From positions 2,914,001-2,978,000 of the forward strand of contig NZ_CP060497.1 of assembly GCF_014334135.1 (NCBI RefSeq): a stretch of 64,000 bases of DNA. The letters run 5' to 3'. Origin of the DNA: Olivibacter sp. SDN3. GTDB taxonomy: Bacteria > Bacteroidota > Bacteroidia > Sphingobacteriales > Sphingobacteriaceae. The notes beneath the pieces are model-generated. The model did no database searches. It saw nothing but the letters and a program-made list of their open reading frames with translations, and had not been told where the DNA came from. Position numbers and translations under genes: made by a program. Of the stretch, positions 18,056 to 28,257 are shown piece after piece; the first letter of the stretch is position 1; every line of letters starts with the position of its first letter.

Positions 18056-19771
18056 ATGAAAAAAGTACAATATTTTTACCTATCGGCAATTTCTTTGTGT
18101 TTCTTAACTTCCTCTTGTAATTTGGATGAAGTTAATCCTTCAGGGTCTACGGCAGATGCAATTTGGACAAGCCCTGAAGGTTTTATTACAGCGGTAAACG
18201 GTGCTTATGTGTTCCAAAGATCGTCACTCTACCAGAAAGAAGATGGAATATTTGCATTTGAAACCGGAACGGATTTGTGGTTACCCGATGCAAATTCAGA
18301 TAGAAGTGCCCAAATAACTAAATATGCTAGCCTTACCCCGGGTAATACTGGTCAACTTCGCACAATCTGGCGCGAAGCGTATAAAGGAATAAACCAATGT
18401 AATGCAGGTATCAACCGCATTGAAGAAGCGGGCTTTACCAACGAGTCGGAAAAAAATGCGCGATTGGGCGAATTACGATTTTTGCGGGCGTTTTATAATT
18501 GGCATATCGTCGAGACATGGGGGGGAGTAGACCTTCGAACAGAGGAGGTGGATGGGCCCGAGTTGACTGCAATAAGAAGTCCTGTAAATGAATTTTATGA
18601 CTTGATTTTTGAGGATTTGCTTTTTGCTGCCGAACATTTACCGAATAGTCATGGGGCCGAATACAGTCGAGCAACAAAAAAATCAGCACTCGGTTTGTTG
18701 GCCAGAGCTTACCTGTCTAGGGCCTACTATCCTGATGGTGGTCAGGAATTTTTTCAACGGGCGCAAGAAGTAGCAACAGCGGTTATCGAACGCCAAAACG
18801 AATTTCAGGTTTCCCTATGGAGCAGTCCCCATGAAATTTTCGATCCCGCAAATAACCGGCAGAATAAGGAGGCATTGTATGTTATCAGTAACTCAACGAA
18901 TAATGCACTGAATTTGGATGATAATGCCAATCGCACACATTCGTTTTTTCATATGAATTACAGTGCTAAGATTGGTTTGGAAATGAGTATGGAATATGGC
19001 CATGATGGCACGCGTAGGGTTATGCCGACGAGGGCGCTATTAGATATGTTCGACAACAATTACGATGCTCGATACAATGCCTTCTTTAGAGAAATTTGGA
19101 TTTGTAATCAAGCTTACACATGGACGCGGGAAGACGCAGTAGCCAACGGAAAGGATCCCAGTATCATTGGTTATACCATGCGGCCAGGAATAGATACTGC
19201 GCTCTATGTAACCAAAGACGATGTGCCAAATAAACACATGCTACCTTATACCGTGGTGGATCGAGATAGTGTGTATAATGTCGGCAACGGACGTGTCAAC
19301 CCCGGTGCAGGAGTCAATTATCCGGTGCTTCAAAAATTTATGGACCCTACTAGGTCGAGCGTCAATTCGCAGGCAGGAGTATTGGACTTAATAGTAATCC
19401 GTCTCGCTGAAATGTATATGATTGCGGCAGAGGCTGCATTTCAGTTGGGCGACCTAGCCGTTGCAGTAGATAATATAAATGTGATCCGTACGCGAGCCGC
19501 CAACAGTGAGACCAATAGTTTGGCGGAAATGCAAGTCAGTGCTGCAGATATAACCTTAGACTTTATTCTGGACGAAAGAGCACGGGAGTTTTGTGGTGAA
19601 TATCAACGATGGTTTGATTTAAAGAGAACTAGAACGCTTGGCGATAGAATTACGAGATTGAATCCTGATATCCTCAATTTTCAAGAACATCATTATTTGC
19701 GGCCAGTACCTCAGCAAGATATAGATGTATTATTAAATGGGGATGAGTTCGGTCAAAACCCAGGCTATTGA
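18056..19771 (+). CDS. SusD/RagB-type glycan-binding lipoprotein 1
   Basis: Surface lipoprotein of 571 residues that caps the SusC transporter and binds glycan. I start it at the ATG at 18056 (MKKVQYFYLSAISLCFLTSSC), which gives a proper lipoprotein signal with Cys21. The in-frame extension to 18008 lies in the hairpin region. SusD-type features are the N-terminal EAYKGINQCNAGINRIEEAG segment, a LRFLRAFYNWHIVETWGGV helix with the usual tryptophan, and the C-terminal FILDERAREFCGEYQRWFDL and LRPVPQQDID motifs. Confidence 0.93.
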   Translation: MKKVQYFYLSAISLCFLTSSCNLDEVNPSGSTADAIWTSPEGFITAVNGAYVFQRSSLYQKEDGIFAFETGTDLWLPDANSDRSAQITKYASLTPGNTGQLRTIWREAYKGINQCNAGINRIEEAGFTNESEKNARLGELRFLRAFYNWHIVETWGGVDLRTEEVDGPELTAIRSPVNEFYDLIFEDLLFAAEHLPNSHGAEYSRATKKSALGLLARAYLSRAYYPDGGQEFFQRAQEVATAVIERQNEFQVSLWSSPHEIFDPANNRQNKEALYVISNSTNNALNLDDNANRTHSFFHMNYSAKIGLEMSMEYGHDGTRRVMPTRALLDMFDNNYDARYNAFFREIWICNQAYTWTREDAVANGKDPSIIGYTMRPGIDTALYVTKDDVPNKHMLPYTVVDRDSVYNVGNGRVNPGAGVNYPVLQKFMDPTRSSVNSQAGVLDLIVIRLAEMYMIAAEAAFQLGDLAVAVDNINVIRTRAANSETNSLAEMQVSAADITLDFILDERAREFCGEYQRWFDLKRTRTLGDRITRLNPDILNFQEHHYLRPVPQQDIDVLLNGDEFGQNPGY

Positions 19772-19948
19772 ACGATATGGCTGATTTTTGTTGATCATCG
19801 TTATTTAGGGTCTTGGGTGATAGATCTTCACGGGGAGTAAAAGGTAATATATCATTTTTATTAAAAGAGAAAATGAACGAGGCAAGATATTTCAATCTTC
19901 CGGAAAGAACACGGCCATTGATAAGCGAAAATTTAACATGTAAATTAT

Positions 19949-21076
19949 ATGAACCGTGAAAAGCAGCAGACGCTATTGAAAGTTTTTGCAATCCTGATTT
20001 TTGCGTTTTTCTGTAACGGAAAATCGTCAGCTCAGCATACGGCCCTCAGTGGAATTCCGAAAGGTGAGCGTGGAGAAACGAATGCTAAAACCTTAAAAAT
20101 AGTCGATGAGCACATAGGTCCTGTTGTCGGAACAGATCATCCCGACGTTTTGGAAAGTAACAATAAGTCGGGTTTTGAAACCGGGCAGATTGTAAAAGTA
20201 AATGATGTTTACCATATGTTCGTCAATGAGATGTTTGAACGTCCGCACCGAGATCTCCGAATATCTTATTGGACTAGTACGGATGCCGCTAATTGGGAAC
20301 GACATTCAACAGTAGTGAAAAGCGTTCCTGGAAGAACCCATACAAATCCTCGTGCCGAAGTTTGGGTTACAGGCGTAGTGTTTAATGAAGAAGAAAATGC
20401 CTGGAATATTTTTTACGTAGCTTATAGAGCTGGCGACTCAACGAGAGGCGAAATCACAGGTAACGATTACGAAGGTAACATTTGGAGAGCCAGATCGATA
20501 GTGCTTGGTAGAGAGGGCGTTGCTGGACCATATGCTGACATGAACATTGTCATGAAACCCGATGAAAATACTCAGCATTGGGAAGGCGAGCAGGCGGTTG
20601 CATGCTTTAACCCCTATAAAGTGGGTAATATGTGGTATTCTCCTTATGACGGACACAATCATGTTCCCAGAGGAGAGTGGCCTACAGGTCTTGCTTTTGC
20701 ATCAAAACTGAGCGGGCCATGGAAAAGGATGCCGGAAGGGTTTAATCCACTTTCGTTGGCGGAAGTATTCACAGAAAATGAAATAGTGACACAAATGAAA
20801 GATGGGCGCTACTTGATGATATACGATTCATTTGGCGATCATGAAATTGGTTACAGTCTCTCTTTAGATGGCCTTCATTGGAGTAAAGAAACAAGAGTTA
20901 AAGTACAATCACAGAAGAACCGATGGGCAATGCCGGGAGACCATCACACTAGGACACCGCTATGTGCTATTGAAGAAGATGACGGGACATTTACCGTTGT
21001 ATATACAGCTATGATGAAACTTGAAGACAAAAATTTTTATGCAATTGGAAAGTGTTCGTTGGCTTGGCAGGAATAA
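19949..21076 (+). CDS. Secreted five-bladed beta-propeller protein, GH43/GH32-like
   Basis: Secreted protein of 375 residues with a signal peptide at about 1-29 (ending GKSSAQ). The body shows repeated propeller-type strands: NDVYHMFVNEM, LRISYWTSTDAANWERH, AWNIFYVAYRAG, NMWYSPYDGHNHV, RYLMIYDSFGDHEIGYSLSL, TFTVVYTAMM. This is the pattern of five-bladed GH43/GH32/GH117-type enzymes. Acidic residues suited to catalysis exist (DHPDVLE, ENEIV), but I cannot assign them. It follows susD by 177 bases and probably belongs to that operon. Activity unknown; an exo-glycosidase on a pectin side chain is the most likely role. Confidence 0.6.
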   Translation: MNREKQQTLLKVFAILIFAFFCNGKSSAQHTALSGIPKGERGETNAKTLKIVDEHIGPVVGTDHPDVLESNNKSGFETGQIVKVNDVYHMFVNEMFERPHRDLRISYWTSTDAANWERHSTVVKSVPGRTHTNPRAEVWVTGVVFNEEENAWNIFYVAYRAGDSTRGEITGNDYEGNIWRARSIVLGREGVAGPYADMNIVMKPDENTQHWEGEQAVACFNPYKVGNMWYSPYDGHNHVPRGEWPTGLAFASKLSGPWKRMPEGFNPLSLAEVFTENEIVTQMKDGRYLMIYDSFGDHEIGYSLSLDGLHWSKETRVKVQSQKNRWAMPGDHHTRTPLCAIEEDDGTFTVVYTAMMKLEDKNFYAIGKCSLAWQE

Positions 21077-21176
21077 GCATGATGAAAAATTGTGAAGAGC
21101 ATTAGCACATTGATCGCATTTGAAATTTAGGGAGAAAATTAAGAGATCGGATTATGAATATAATGAAGGTGTTTTA

Positions 21177-21196
21177 TCCTATATAGCTATATAGGA
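21177..21196. repeat. Perfect 20-bp palindrome
   Basis: TCCTATATAGCTATATAGGA reads the same on both strands. The core TATCCTATATA is also found in the operator copy at 28258. No T-tract follows, so it does not look like a terminator. It could be a binding site for a dimeric regulator such as the GntR-type protein at 55201. Confidence 0.6.
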
Positions 21197-21432
21197 GATG
21201 GAACTAATTTATCAGATTCCTTATACTTGTGAGTTGTAATTAATTACTGATCTCTCATTCTTTGTTAGATTTCCATCTCTATACGATCCTGAAATCAAAT
21301 GAAAAAGTCACACTACTCGAAGAAGTATACTGAGCCGGAAAAGATGAGCTTAACATGAACTTGATGTCCGTAAAATTAAGATAGGAGACTCAACAGTCTT
21401 TACCGGTAACGTCTAAATTGATAACTATATGC

Positions 21433-21495
21433 TAATATCCTACAGTAATAAGATAATAATTGCTAAAAATTTAGCTTGCTGATCTTCCATATTTG
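21433..21495 (+). promoter_or_regulatory. Candidate shared operator and promoter, site 4 (second susCD operon)
   Basis: TAATATCCTA (21433-21442) is identical to the core of sites 2, 5 and 6. It lies exactly 55 bases before CATATTTG (21488-21495). AACC follows 8 bases after the box. The DUF3826-like gene starts at 21603. Confidence 0.7.
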
Positions 21496-21602
21496 TGTTA
21501 ACTAACCACTAATCGAAATAGCCAATATTAGATTATAGACCGATACATATTTTTCGTTTTTATATAGTGGTTTAGACACGTTTATCCATATAAAGTGTTG
21601 CT

Positions 21603-22298
21603 ATGACATTATTTAAATTGCTTGAAATGAATATGTTTGGAAAATTTTTATTGATAATATCGGTACTGCTTGTAACCGTGTTCTTTTTTCGGGAAATGAA
21701 CTTGGCGTCGGCAGCTACTCTGGGAAACGATGACGATGAATATACAAGGGCCATTACAGCGCGTTCAGAAAAAATCGTTAACAAACTTAGCTTGGATGAA
21801 CCTAAACATTCAAAAGTATTAAAAATTATCATAAAACAATATCGGGATTTGAATGATATTGATGCCGATTACTCCGATAAAAGAGCAGCGATTGGGCAAA
21901 ACGCCGATAACAATCAGCGAGAATATTTAATGGACCAACTTGATGTCGTTTCTGAAAAGAAAAGGGAAAAAATACACCATAGGTATTTGAGAAAGCTAAA
22001 TCGCCACTTAACAGAAAGTCAGGTAGAAAAGGTGAAAGATGAAATGACTTATAACGTACTTCCCATTACATACAAAAATTACCTGGATATGTTACCGAAA
22101 CTAACAGCAGAGCAACAACGGCAAATACTCGATTATTTAACTGAAGCCCGGGAAAAAGCTATGGACGCCGGTTCTGCTAAAGAAAAGCACGCCTGGTTTG
22201 GTAAGTATAAAGGTAAAATCAACAATTATCTATCTGCTGAAGGTGTCGAAACTAAAAAAGCGCGAGAGGAATGGGAAAAGAAGTTGAAGGAAAGGTAA
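21603..22298 (+). CDS. Secreted DUF3826-like protein
   Basis: Exported protein of 231 residues (223 or 221 if the ATGs at 21627 or 21633 are used; the latter give a tighter signal peptide ending LASA). After the signal it is almost entirely charged and helical: DDDEYTRAITARSEKIVNKL at about 40-60, a coiled-coil-like DQLDVVSEKKREKIHHRYLR, and LTAEQQRQILDYLTEAREKA near 180. It resembles DUF3826, a Bacteroidota family found in pectin-related loci and suspected of sugar binding. As first gene of the operon before susC 2 it may act at the transporter. Function is not established. Confidence 0.6.
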   Translation: MTLFKLLEMNMFGKFLLIISVLLVTVFFFREMNLASAATLGNDDDEYTRAITARSEKIVNKLSLDEPKHSKVLKIIIKQYRDLNDIDADYSDKRAAIGQNADNNQREYLMDQLDVVSEKKREKIHHRYLRKLNRHLTESQVEKVKDEMTYNVLPITYKNYLDMLPKLTAEQQRQILDYLTEAREKAMDAGSAKEKHAWFGKYKGKINNYLSAEGVETKKAREEWEKKLKER

Positions 22299-22397
22299 GC
22301 GAGAGAAAAGGACATATCGAAGATAAATGGCAGTAACCGTTAATATAGAAAAATCCACTTTTACCTGACGTTATTATACATTTTTTAACTAACCTTT

Positions 22398-25300
22398 ATG
22401 AACATTTCATTATTAAAAATCAACATTTTTGCCAGAGACAGGCTCTATATCCTATTATTGGCAATATGCTTTATGTTACTGGCACCTGACGTACGGGCAA
22501 TATCAGGCATTTCGTCTAAAAAACGGGTAAATATACAGGGAACAATAAAGAATGAAAAAGGTGAGCCACTACCTGGTGTAAGTGTAACCATCAAAGGCAC
22601 GCAAACTGCCACGACAACGGACGAGAAAGGCGTTTTTCGAATCAATTTGCCGACGGGAAACGAAACATTGGTTTTTACTTATGTGGGCTATGTGAAACGT
22701 GAAATAGCTGTCGGAGGGGAACGCAATCTTGATATCGTACTACAGGAAGATAATAGCAGTTTGGACGAAGTAGTTGTTGTCGGTTATGGCACCCAGCGTA
22801 AAAGTCACCTCACCGCGGCCGTTGAGACTATAAATATGAAAGATATAGAGGATCTTCCTGTCAGTAATGTTGCTGCCGGATTAGCGGGACGCGTTTTGGG
22901 GCTGAATGTTAGTGGTGGTACCTCACGCCCAGGAGTGCCCGCAACGTTGCAGCTGAGAAACCCTTCAACACTTGCTAAAGACGGAGGGACAACACAGCCT
23001 TTATATGTGATAGACGGTATTATTCAAGTGGATGCTCAAGGTCAACCGGATAATAGCTTATTTAATAGCTTAACGCAAGCCGAAATTGAAAGTATAAGTT
23101 TCCTGAAAGATGCCGCTGCAGCTATATATGGTTCCCGGGCGGCTAACGGTGTTGTGCTTATTACCACGAAGCGGGGAGAAACGGGAGCTCCCCGTGTAAA
23201 TTACAGTGGGACATACGGTATTAACGACGAAATGTACCGTCCGAAGATGTTGAGCGCTTATGATTTTGGACAGTACGTAAATATTATGAACGGCCCCTAT
23301 GGTGCTAATTTAAATCCCGGAGAAAATAATTTTTTCAGCGAAGACGAGCTGGAACATTTTAAAACAATTAATCACGATTGGCTGGAACCGGCATGGTCTT
23401 CTTCTTATACTACACAGCACTCCGTTAATGCTTCTGGAGGAAGTGAGCGCGCAACCTACTTTGTTAACATAACCTATTTTGAACAGGATGGAAACTTAGC
23501 TACATTATCCTATGACCGTTGGAATTTCAGGGCGGGAACGGATGTACAGGTATCCGATAATTTTAAAGTGGGCCTACAGGTTTCGGGAAATTATGCGGAT
23601 AATACGAAGACGTGGAATAAGGTGACCAACGAAGTCGATAATCATGATTACCAGACATTGATAAATACACCACGGTATATTCCTATGTATGTAGATGGTT
23701 ACCCGGTTAGAGTGCCCGGTGGCAGCAATGATCTCTCCCGGTACCATTTTTACGAAATTGAGCGTCTTAATAACCTGTCAAAGGGTGTTACCAAAGGAAT
23801 GACTGTAAATCTTAACGCTGAATACAAGATACCATTCGTTGAGGGACTATCAGCCCGCGTGAATTACGGAAGAAACATGAGCAGTGGGATGACACGGAGA
23901 ATTGGAACGCGTTACACCTTGTATACTTTTGATCGATTGGGACAGAATAGGCATATTTATGATGGGGCTACAGTAAATGGCGAGATAAATGTCAATAACG
24001 ACAATGCAATATCCTACATTAATGAAAATGCGCAATCCTACCAGTTGAATTTTACGGCAAATTACGCACGTAAATTTGGCGAACATGACATCAGCGGCTT
24101 GTTCAGCGTAGAAAAGGCAGAATCTGAATCTCAAAGACAAAGTGTATCGCGTGAAAACCCGCTTTTAACCACCACAGGATCGTTCCGAGAGGCCTTCGGT
24201 GAGTTTGATGGGGATACACGAGATTATGAAGCCGGATCACTTTCGTATATAGGAAGATTGAATTACAGTTATGCAGACAAATATTTGGCAGAAGTTTTGA
24301 TTCGGAGTGACGCGTCTACCAAGTTTGCACCAGAGAATTATTGGGGGCTATTTTATTCGCTCTCTGCAGGTTGGGTGATTTCCGAAGAAGATTTTTTTAA
24401 CGCAAGTGGAATCAATTTCTTAAAATTTCGTTACTCATTTGGTAAAATGGGAAGAGATGATACCCAGCCCTGGCGATGGCGTCAACGTTACACCTATGAT
24501 GTAGGAAATGGAGCCGTATTTGGGGGTAACGAGAACTCATCGGTGGGAATGAAGATGGAAGCTTCACCCAATAGGGACGCCACTTGGAGCGACGAATATA
24601 AAAACAACATCGGTGTTGATATGCGGTTTCTAGATAATCGTTTATCGGCAAATATTGATGGTTTCTATAACAGAGGATTGAATCTTTTGGATAATCGTAC
24701 AGGCAATGTTCCAATCTCAGTGGGTGGATCCGTAGCAGCTGAAAATTTTGGAGAGGTTGATATGTTTGGAATTGAATTGGGAGCCGGTTGGAACGATCAT
24801 ATCGGTCAAGATTTTACTTATGGTGTAGATTTACGATTTAGTTGGTCTGATAATAAAGTAAGGGTCGGGAATTTTAACGAACAGGACTTAGCCTTTCCGT
24901 GGATCGCACAACCTGGACATTCCAATGATAATGGGGTGTGGGGCTACGATTATCTTGGCATGTTCCATACACAAGAGGAGGTTGACGCATATGTGAGCCA
25001 GTATAATATCACGCAGGTCTTTGGGGTTAATGCTGAAAATTTACGCCCGGGAATGCTTTATTACCGCGATGTAAGAGGACCTCTTCAGCCTGATGGAACA
25101 TTTGCCGCGCCGGATGGCATAATCGACGACTTCGACCAGGTGAAATTAGCTAACCGGCAATCCAACCTTTATAATTTGGGCATGACTTTGAGGGCATCAT
25201 ATAAATCACTCAGTGTGTCCTGTGTCATTAGTGGATCTTTTGGCGGATGGGCCGAATTCGATGGCAACTCCCGTTCTAAAATTAATAATGACATCAGTAC

Positions 25301-25643
25301 GATATATGAGAGCCGTCCAGTTTTCTGGAATGATATTTATGACCCAATTTTAAATCCTACGGGATATTACCCAAACCCACATTGGAACCAAATCAGCCTA
25401 AATCCGACGTCTGAATTCTGGCGGGTAAGCTCCTTCAGATTACAAATGCAGAATTTTAATATCAATTATAATCTACCAGCGAAGATCACCGAGGCGATAA
25501 AAGTTAGTAACGCCAGAGTTTACTTTACCTGCATAAATCCGATGTATTTTTATAATCCATTTAATTTTAAGGCTCCTAGTACAGCGTATGATGCATATCC
25601 TGATTTGCGTACCTACTCTTTTGGACTTAACCTTACATTTTAG
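22398..25643 (+). CDS. SusC/RagA-type TonB-dependent transporter 2
   Basis: Outer-membrane glycan importer of 1081 residues. Signal peptide at about 1-36. The carboxypeptidase-regulatory-like domain reads NIQGTIKNEKGEPLPGVSVT. The TonB-box region is LDEVVVVGYGTQRKSHLTAA at about 125-145. The plug (PLYVIDGIIQVDAQ, AAAIYGSRAANGVVLITTK) and the barrel follow; no STN domain is present. It is clearly different in sequence from the transporter at 14804, so the two pairs probably import different fragments. AACTAACC sits just before its ATG, as in other leaders of this locus. Confidence 0.95.
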   Translation: MNISLLKINIFARDRLYILLLAICFMLLAPDVRAISGISSKKRVNIQGTIKNEKGEPLPGVSVTIKGTQTATTTDEKGVFRINLPTGNETLVFTYVGYVKREIAVGGERNLDIVLQEDNSSLDEVVVVGYGTQRKSHLTAAVETINMKDIEDLPVSNVAAGLAGRVLGLNVSGGTSRPGVPATLQLRNPSTLAKDGGTTQPLYVIDGIIQVDAQGQPDNSLFNSLTQAEIESISFLKDAAAAIYGSRAANGVVLITTKRGETGAPRVNYSGTYGINDEMYRPKMLSAYDFGQYVNIMNGPYGANLNPGENNFFSEDELEHFKTINHDWLEPAWSSSYTTQHSVNASGGSERATYFVNITYFEQDGNLATLSYDRWNFRAGTDVQVSDNFKVGLQVSGNYADNTKTWNKVTNEVDNHDYQTLINTPRYIPMYVDGYPVRVPGGSNDLSRYHFYEIERLNNLSKGVTKGMTVNLNAEYKIPFVEGLSARVNYGRNMSSGMTRRIGTRYTLYTFDRLGQNRHIYDGATVNGEINVNNDNAISYINENAQSYQLNFTANYARKFGEHDISGLFSVEKAESESQRQSVSRENPLLTTTGSFREAFGEFDGDTRDYEAGSLSYIGRLNYSYADKYLAEVLIRSDASTKFAPENYWGLFYSLSAGWVISEEDFFNASGINFLKFRYSFGKMGRDDTQPWRWRQRYTYDVGNGAVFGGNENSSVGMKMEASPNRDATWSDEYKNNIGVDMRFLDNRLSANIDGFYNRGLNLLDNRTGNVPISVGGSVAAENFGEVDMFGIELGAGWNDHIGQDFTYGVDLRFSWSDNKVRVGNFNEQDLAFPWIAQPGHSNDNGVWGYDYLGMFHTQEEVDAYVSQYNITQVFGVNAENLRPGMLYYRDVRGPLQPDGTFAAPDGIIDDFDQVKLANRQSNLYNLGMTLRASYKSLSVSCVISGSFGGWAEFDGNSRSKINNDISTIYESRPVFWNDIYDPILNPTGYYPNPHWNQISLNPTSEFWRVSSFRLQMQNFNINYNLPAKITEAIKVSNARVYFTCINPMYFYNPFNFKAPSTAYDAYPDLRTYSFGLNLTF

Positions 25644-25663
25644 ACCTACTTGACTTATTCATT

Positions 25664-27682
25664 ATGAAAAAGCATTTCAACATAAAATTATTGGCCCTTT
25701 GTGTAGTAGCTGTTGCAGCGTCTTGCAAGGATGAGTTTTTGCAGGAAAAGAGAGATTTTACAGGCGTAAATGAACAGGTTTATGAAGATCCAAACTTAGC
25801 TCAAGCCTATGTAGACTACATTTACGGCATGTTCTTGCCTAAGGACGGAAACGGTCAATCGTTATATTGGGAATTGGCCGTAGACGGTAATAAATTCAGT
25901 CAAAATACTGAAGAATTAGCTGGGCAGAATGAATTTAATCAGCCTTGGGCACAGATTTCTTTCGTCCAAAATCACGCTTTGCAGTATTTCGGCACTAGAA
26001 TGGCAGGAGGTATCAATAATAATACTTGGACCCGTCTTAAACAAATTAACCTCTTTTTGGACGAAATCGATGAACATGGTTTAACGCCCGACGTGACCGC
26101 ACCACTTAAAGGGCAGCTTTATTTTTGGCGAGCTTGGCAATATTTTGATCTTGTCCGTCTATATGGAGGAGTGCCTATAGTATTAACACCACAAAATCCG
26201 ATCGTTGAGAATACCGAAGAAAATTCCGTACCACGAAGCCCTACTTCCGTCTGTATCGATCAGATCTGTGCCGATTTAGATACAGCAATGAGCATGTTGC
26301 CTGGCCGTTGGGATGGCACAGGTTGGGGCCGGATAACCAGTGGTGCAGCTGCGGCGCTAAAGGGAAAAGTGTTACTAACCTGGGCTAGTCCGCAATTTAA
26401 CCGGAATGACGACGCAGCGCGGTGGGAACGAGCCTACGTAGCAAATAGTGAGGCCAAAGATCTATTGGAGGCCAATGGTTTTGGACTATATAAAAAGGGT
26501 AATCTCGCGAACGGAGAAGCTTGGGGTAATATGTGGTTTGAAGAGATTGACAATCCGGAAGCGGTCATGGTATATGGTTTTAACAATATAACTGCTGACA
26601 ATATCAAAAAGAATAATTTTTGGGAGCGTAACATTCGCCCTAGAGAACTGAATGGGGAGGGGTCGGTATCACCTACCAAACAAATGGTTGAAGCTTTTCC
26701 AATGAGAGATGGGAAAATGCCAGGCCAATCCAGTTATCCTTATGATGTTCAAAAGTTCTATAAAAATCGCGATCCACGCTTTTATAAAACCTTTGTTTAT
26801 AATGGAGCTACATGGCCATATAGGGAGAACCCAAATTACATACAATGGTCTTACAGATGGTATAATGGTGCCGATTTCGATGAAACACCTGACGCTAATA
26901 CAGAAACACTCGGGCCGAATGCTAGCGGGATATATTTGTGTAAGGCCTCTGATCCGAACGCGTCGAATACACAAGCGAGTGGCCGTTTTGAAGAGAGTGG
27001 CACGGATGTGATGAAAATCCGTTTTGCTGAAGTCATATTGAATTTAGCAGAAAGCGCTATCGGTACCGGCAGGTTAGCGGAAGGAATAGACGGTATCAGG
27101 GCTATCCGAGAACGTGCCGGTGTGGAAAATCTTGATGGGAACTATGGCATGACAGCTACTGGGCGAGACGAATTATTTGCGGCTATCTTAAATGAACGGC
27201 GAGTAGAGTTTGCGTATGAAGGACATCGTTATTGGGATCTAAGGCGTTGGATGCTGTTTGATGGCAATAGTCCTACGTCCGCCCGTTTGGGGTTACAAGA
27301 TCAGGCATTAAATGGTACTCGGAGGACAGGGTACTTTTTTGTAGTGAAGAACGACGATGGTACACGGTATAGGGGTAACGATGACCCAATGCGGTCTGGG
27401 CAGGATGGCAGCATCGTGATTGATCGTGAGCCCACAGACTTCCCCCCAGGTATTGAAAATCAGGAAGAATATTTAGACTATCTATACGATAATTATTTTG
27501 AAATAGTTGAAAAAGATGATTTAGATCCGATAAACACTACGCCGGCGTGGACTTACCAATGGTTTGATGAATACTATTTCTTTGGGCTTCATCAAAATAT
27601 TTTAAATACATCTCCATATCTGGAACAAACACAGGGATGGAATGGCCTTAACGGTATGGGTACTTTTGATCCCTTGCAATAA
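25664..27682 (+). CDS. SusD/RagB-type glycan-binding lipoprotein 2
   Basis: Surface lipoprotein of 672 residues, at the long end of the family. The lipoprotein signal ends VAVAASC, with Cys21. Typical segments are the early WTRLKQINLFLDEIDEHG, the LKGQLYFWRAWQYFDLVRLY helix at about 147-166 followed by GGVPIV, and the C-terminal LNERRVEFAYEGHRYWDLRR. It begins 20 bases after susC 2, so the two are translated from one message. The larger size suggests extra loops for binding a larger or branched ligand. Confidence 0.93.
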   Translation: MKKHFNIKLLALCVVAVAASCKDEFLQEKRDFTGVNEQVYEDPNLAQAYVDYIYGMFLPKDGNGQSLYWELAVDGNKFSQNTEELAGQNEFNQPWAQISFVQNHALQYFGTRMAGGINNNTWTRLKQINLFLDEIDEHGLTPDVTAPLKGQLYFWRAWQYFDLVRLYGGVPIVLTPQNPIVENTEENSVPRSPTSVCIDQICADLDTAMSMLPGRWDGTGWGRITSGAAAALKGKVLLTWASPQFNRNDDAARWERAYVANSEAKDLLEANGFGLYKKGNLANGEAWGNMWFEEIDNPEAVMVYGFNNITADNIKKNNFWERNIRPRELNGEGSVSPTKQMVEAFPMRDGKMPGQSSYPYDVQKFYKNRDPRFYKTFVYNGATWPYRENPNYIQWSYRWYNGADFDETPDANTETLGPNASGIYLCKASDPNASNTQASGRFEESGTDVMKIRFAEVILNLAESAIGTGRLAEGIDGIRAIRERAGVENLDGNYGMTATGRDELFAAILNERRVEFAYEGHRYWDLRRWMLFDGNSPTSARLGLQDQALNGTRRTGYFFVVKNDDGTRYRGNDDPMRSGQDGSIVIDREPTDFPPGIENQEEYLDYLYDNYFEIVEKDDLDPINTTPAWTYQWFDEYYFFGLHQNILNTSPYLEQTQGWNGLNGMGTFDPLQ

Positions 27683-27724
27683 ATAACAATCAATAAAGAT
27701 TTTAACCTTTTATTCAATTAAATT

Positions 27725-28120
27725 ATGAAAACACAAAGAATAATGAACGCGTTAGTGGTACTCAGTTTTGTTGTATTAAGTAGTTTCAGGCACAGTTACG
27801 TGCAGGACGTGGAGATTGATATTATTTTGCCGCACTCCGGTAATTTTAATGAATGGATAATTACCTTTACAGACGGCACCAATACCTATACATTCGAAAC
27901 AGATGACGACACGTTTGATTCCGGTATTTTGGGTACGATCCCTCTAGGTATTTATACGGTGAATTTTAATAGCCCATACTTTAGCTATGAGAATTTTGAT
28001 ATCCTTGTTTATGATGGCGGAGAAATCGTGAGTCGTGGTACAACGTATTCTACCGATCTTACCTTATATAACGTGGTTATCGGCGATGAACCAAATATCC
28101 AAATAGACGCTGGATATTGA
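27725..28120 (+). CDS. Small secreted protein of unknown function
   Basis: A 131-residue protein with a signal peptide at about 1-24 (MNALVVLSFVVLSSF core). The mature part is beta-strand rich and acidic: EIDIILPHSGNFNEWIITFT, NTYTFETDDDTFDSG, LTLYNVVIGDEPNIQID. It looks like one compact immunoglobulin-like or jelly-roll unit. I do not recognise the family. It follows susD 2 by 42 bases, the position where surface glycan-binding accessory proteins are often encoded. Confidence 0.6.
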   Translation: MKTQRIMNALVVLSFVVLSSFRHSYVQDVEIDIILPHSGNFNEWIITFTDGTNTYTFETDDDTFDSGILGTIPLGIYTVNFNSPYFSYENFDILVYDGGEIVSRGTTYSTDLTLYNVVIGDEPNIQIDAGY

Positions 28121-28257
28121 TAAGCATTTTAATAGATTCACATCAATAACGAGAGCACTTTTCAATTACAGCAGTTTGGATTCTAAAGCCTTTAAATCTT
28201 TTAGACCTTTAGTTAAAACATCATTTAAGTAGTTAAAAATAATAAACTTACGTATGA

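Larger units (their letters stand above)
21077..21602. other. Intergenic region before the DUF3826-like gene
   Basis: These 526 bases hold a perfect 20-bp palindrome at 21177-21196 and the shared operator/promoter at 21433-21495. I see no convincing gene. A 19-codon frame from 21300, starting MKKSHYSKKYTEPEKM, faintly recalls transposase N-termini but is too short to support. Confidence 0.6.

Noticed and set aside
21300-21359. Possible transposase remnant (MKKSHYSKKYTEPEKM)
   Set aside because: Only 19 codons, no further transposase-like sequence in any frame nearby.
24007-24016. CAATATCCTA inside susC 2, close to the operator motif
   Set aside because: It lies in coding sequence and no TAnnTTTG-like box occurs 55 bases downstream.
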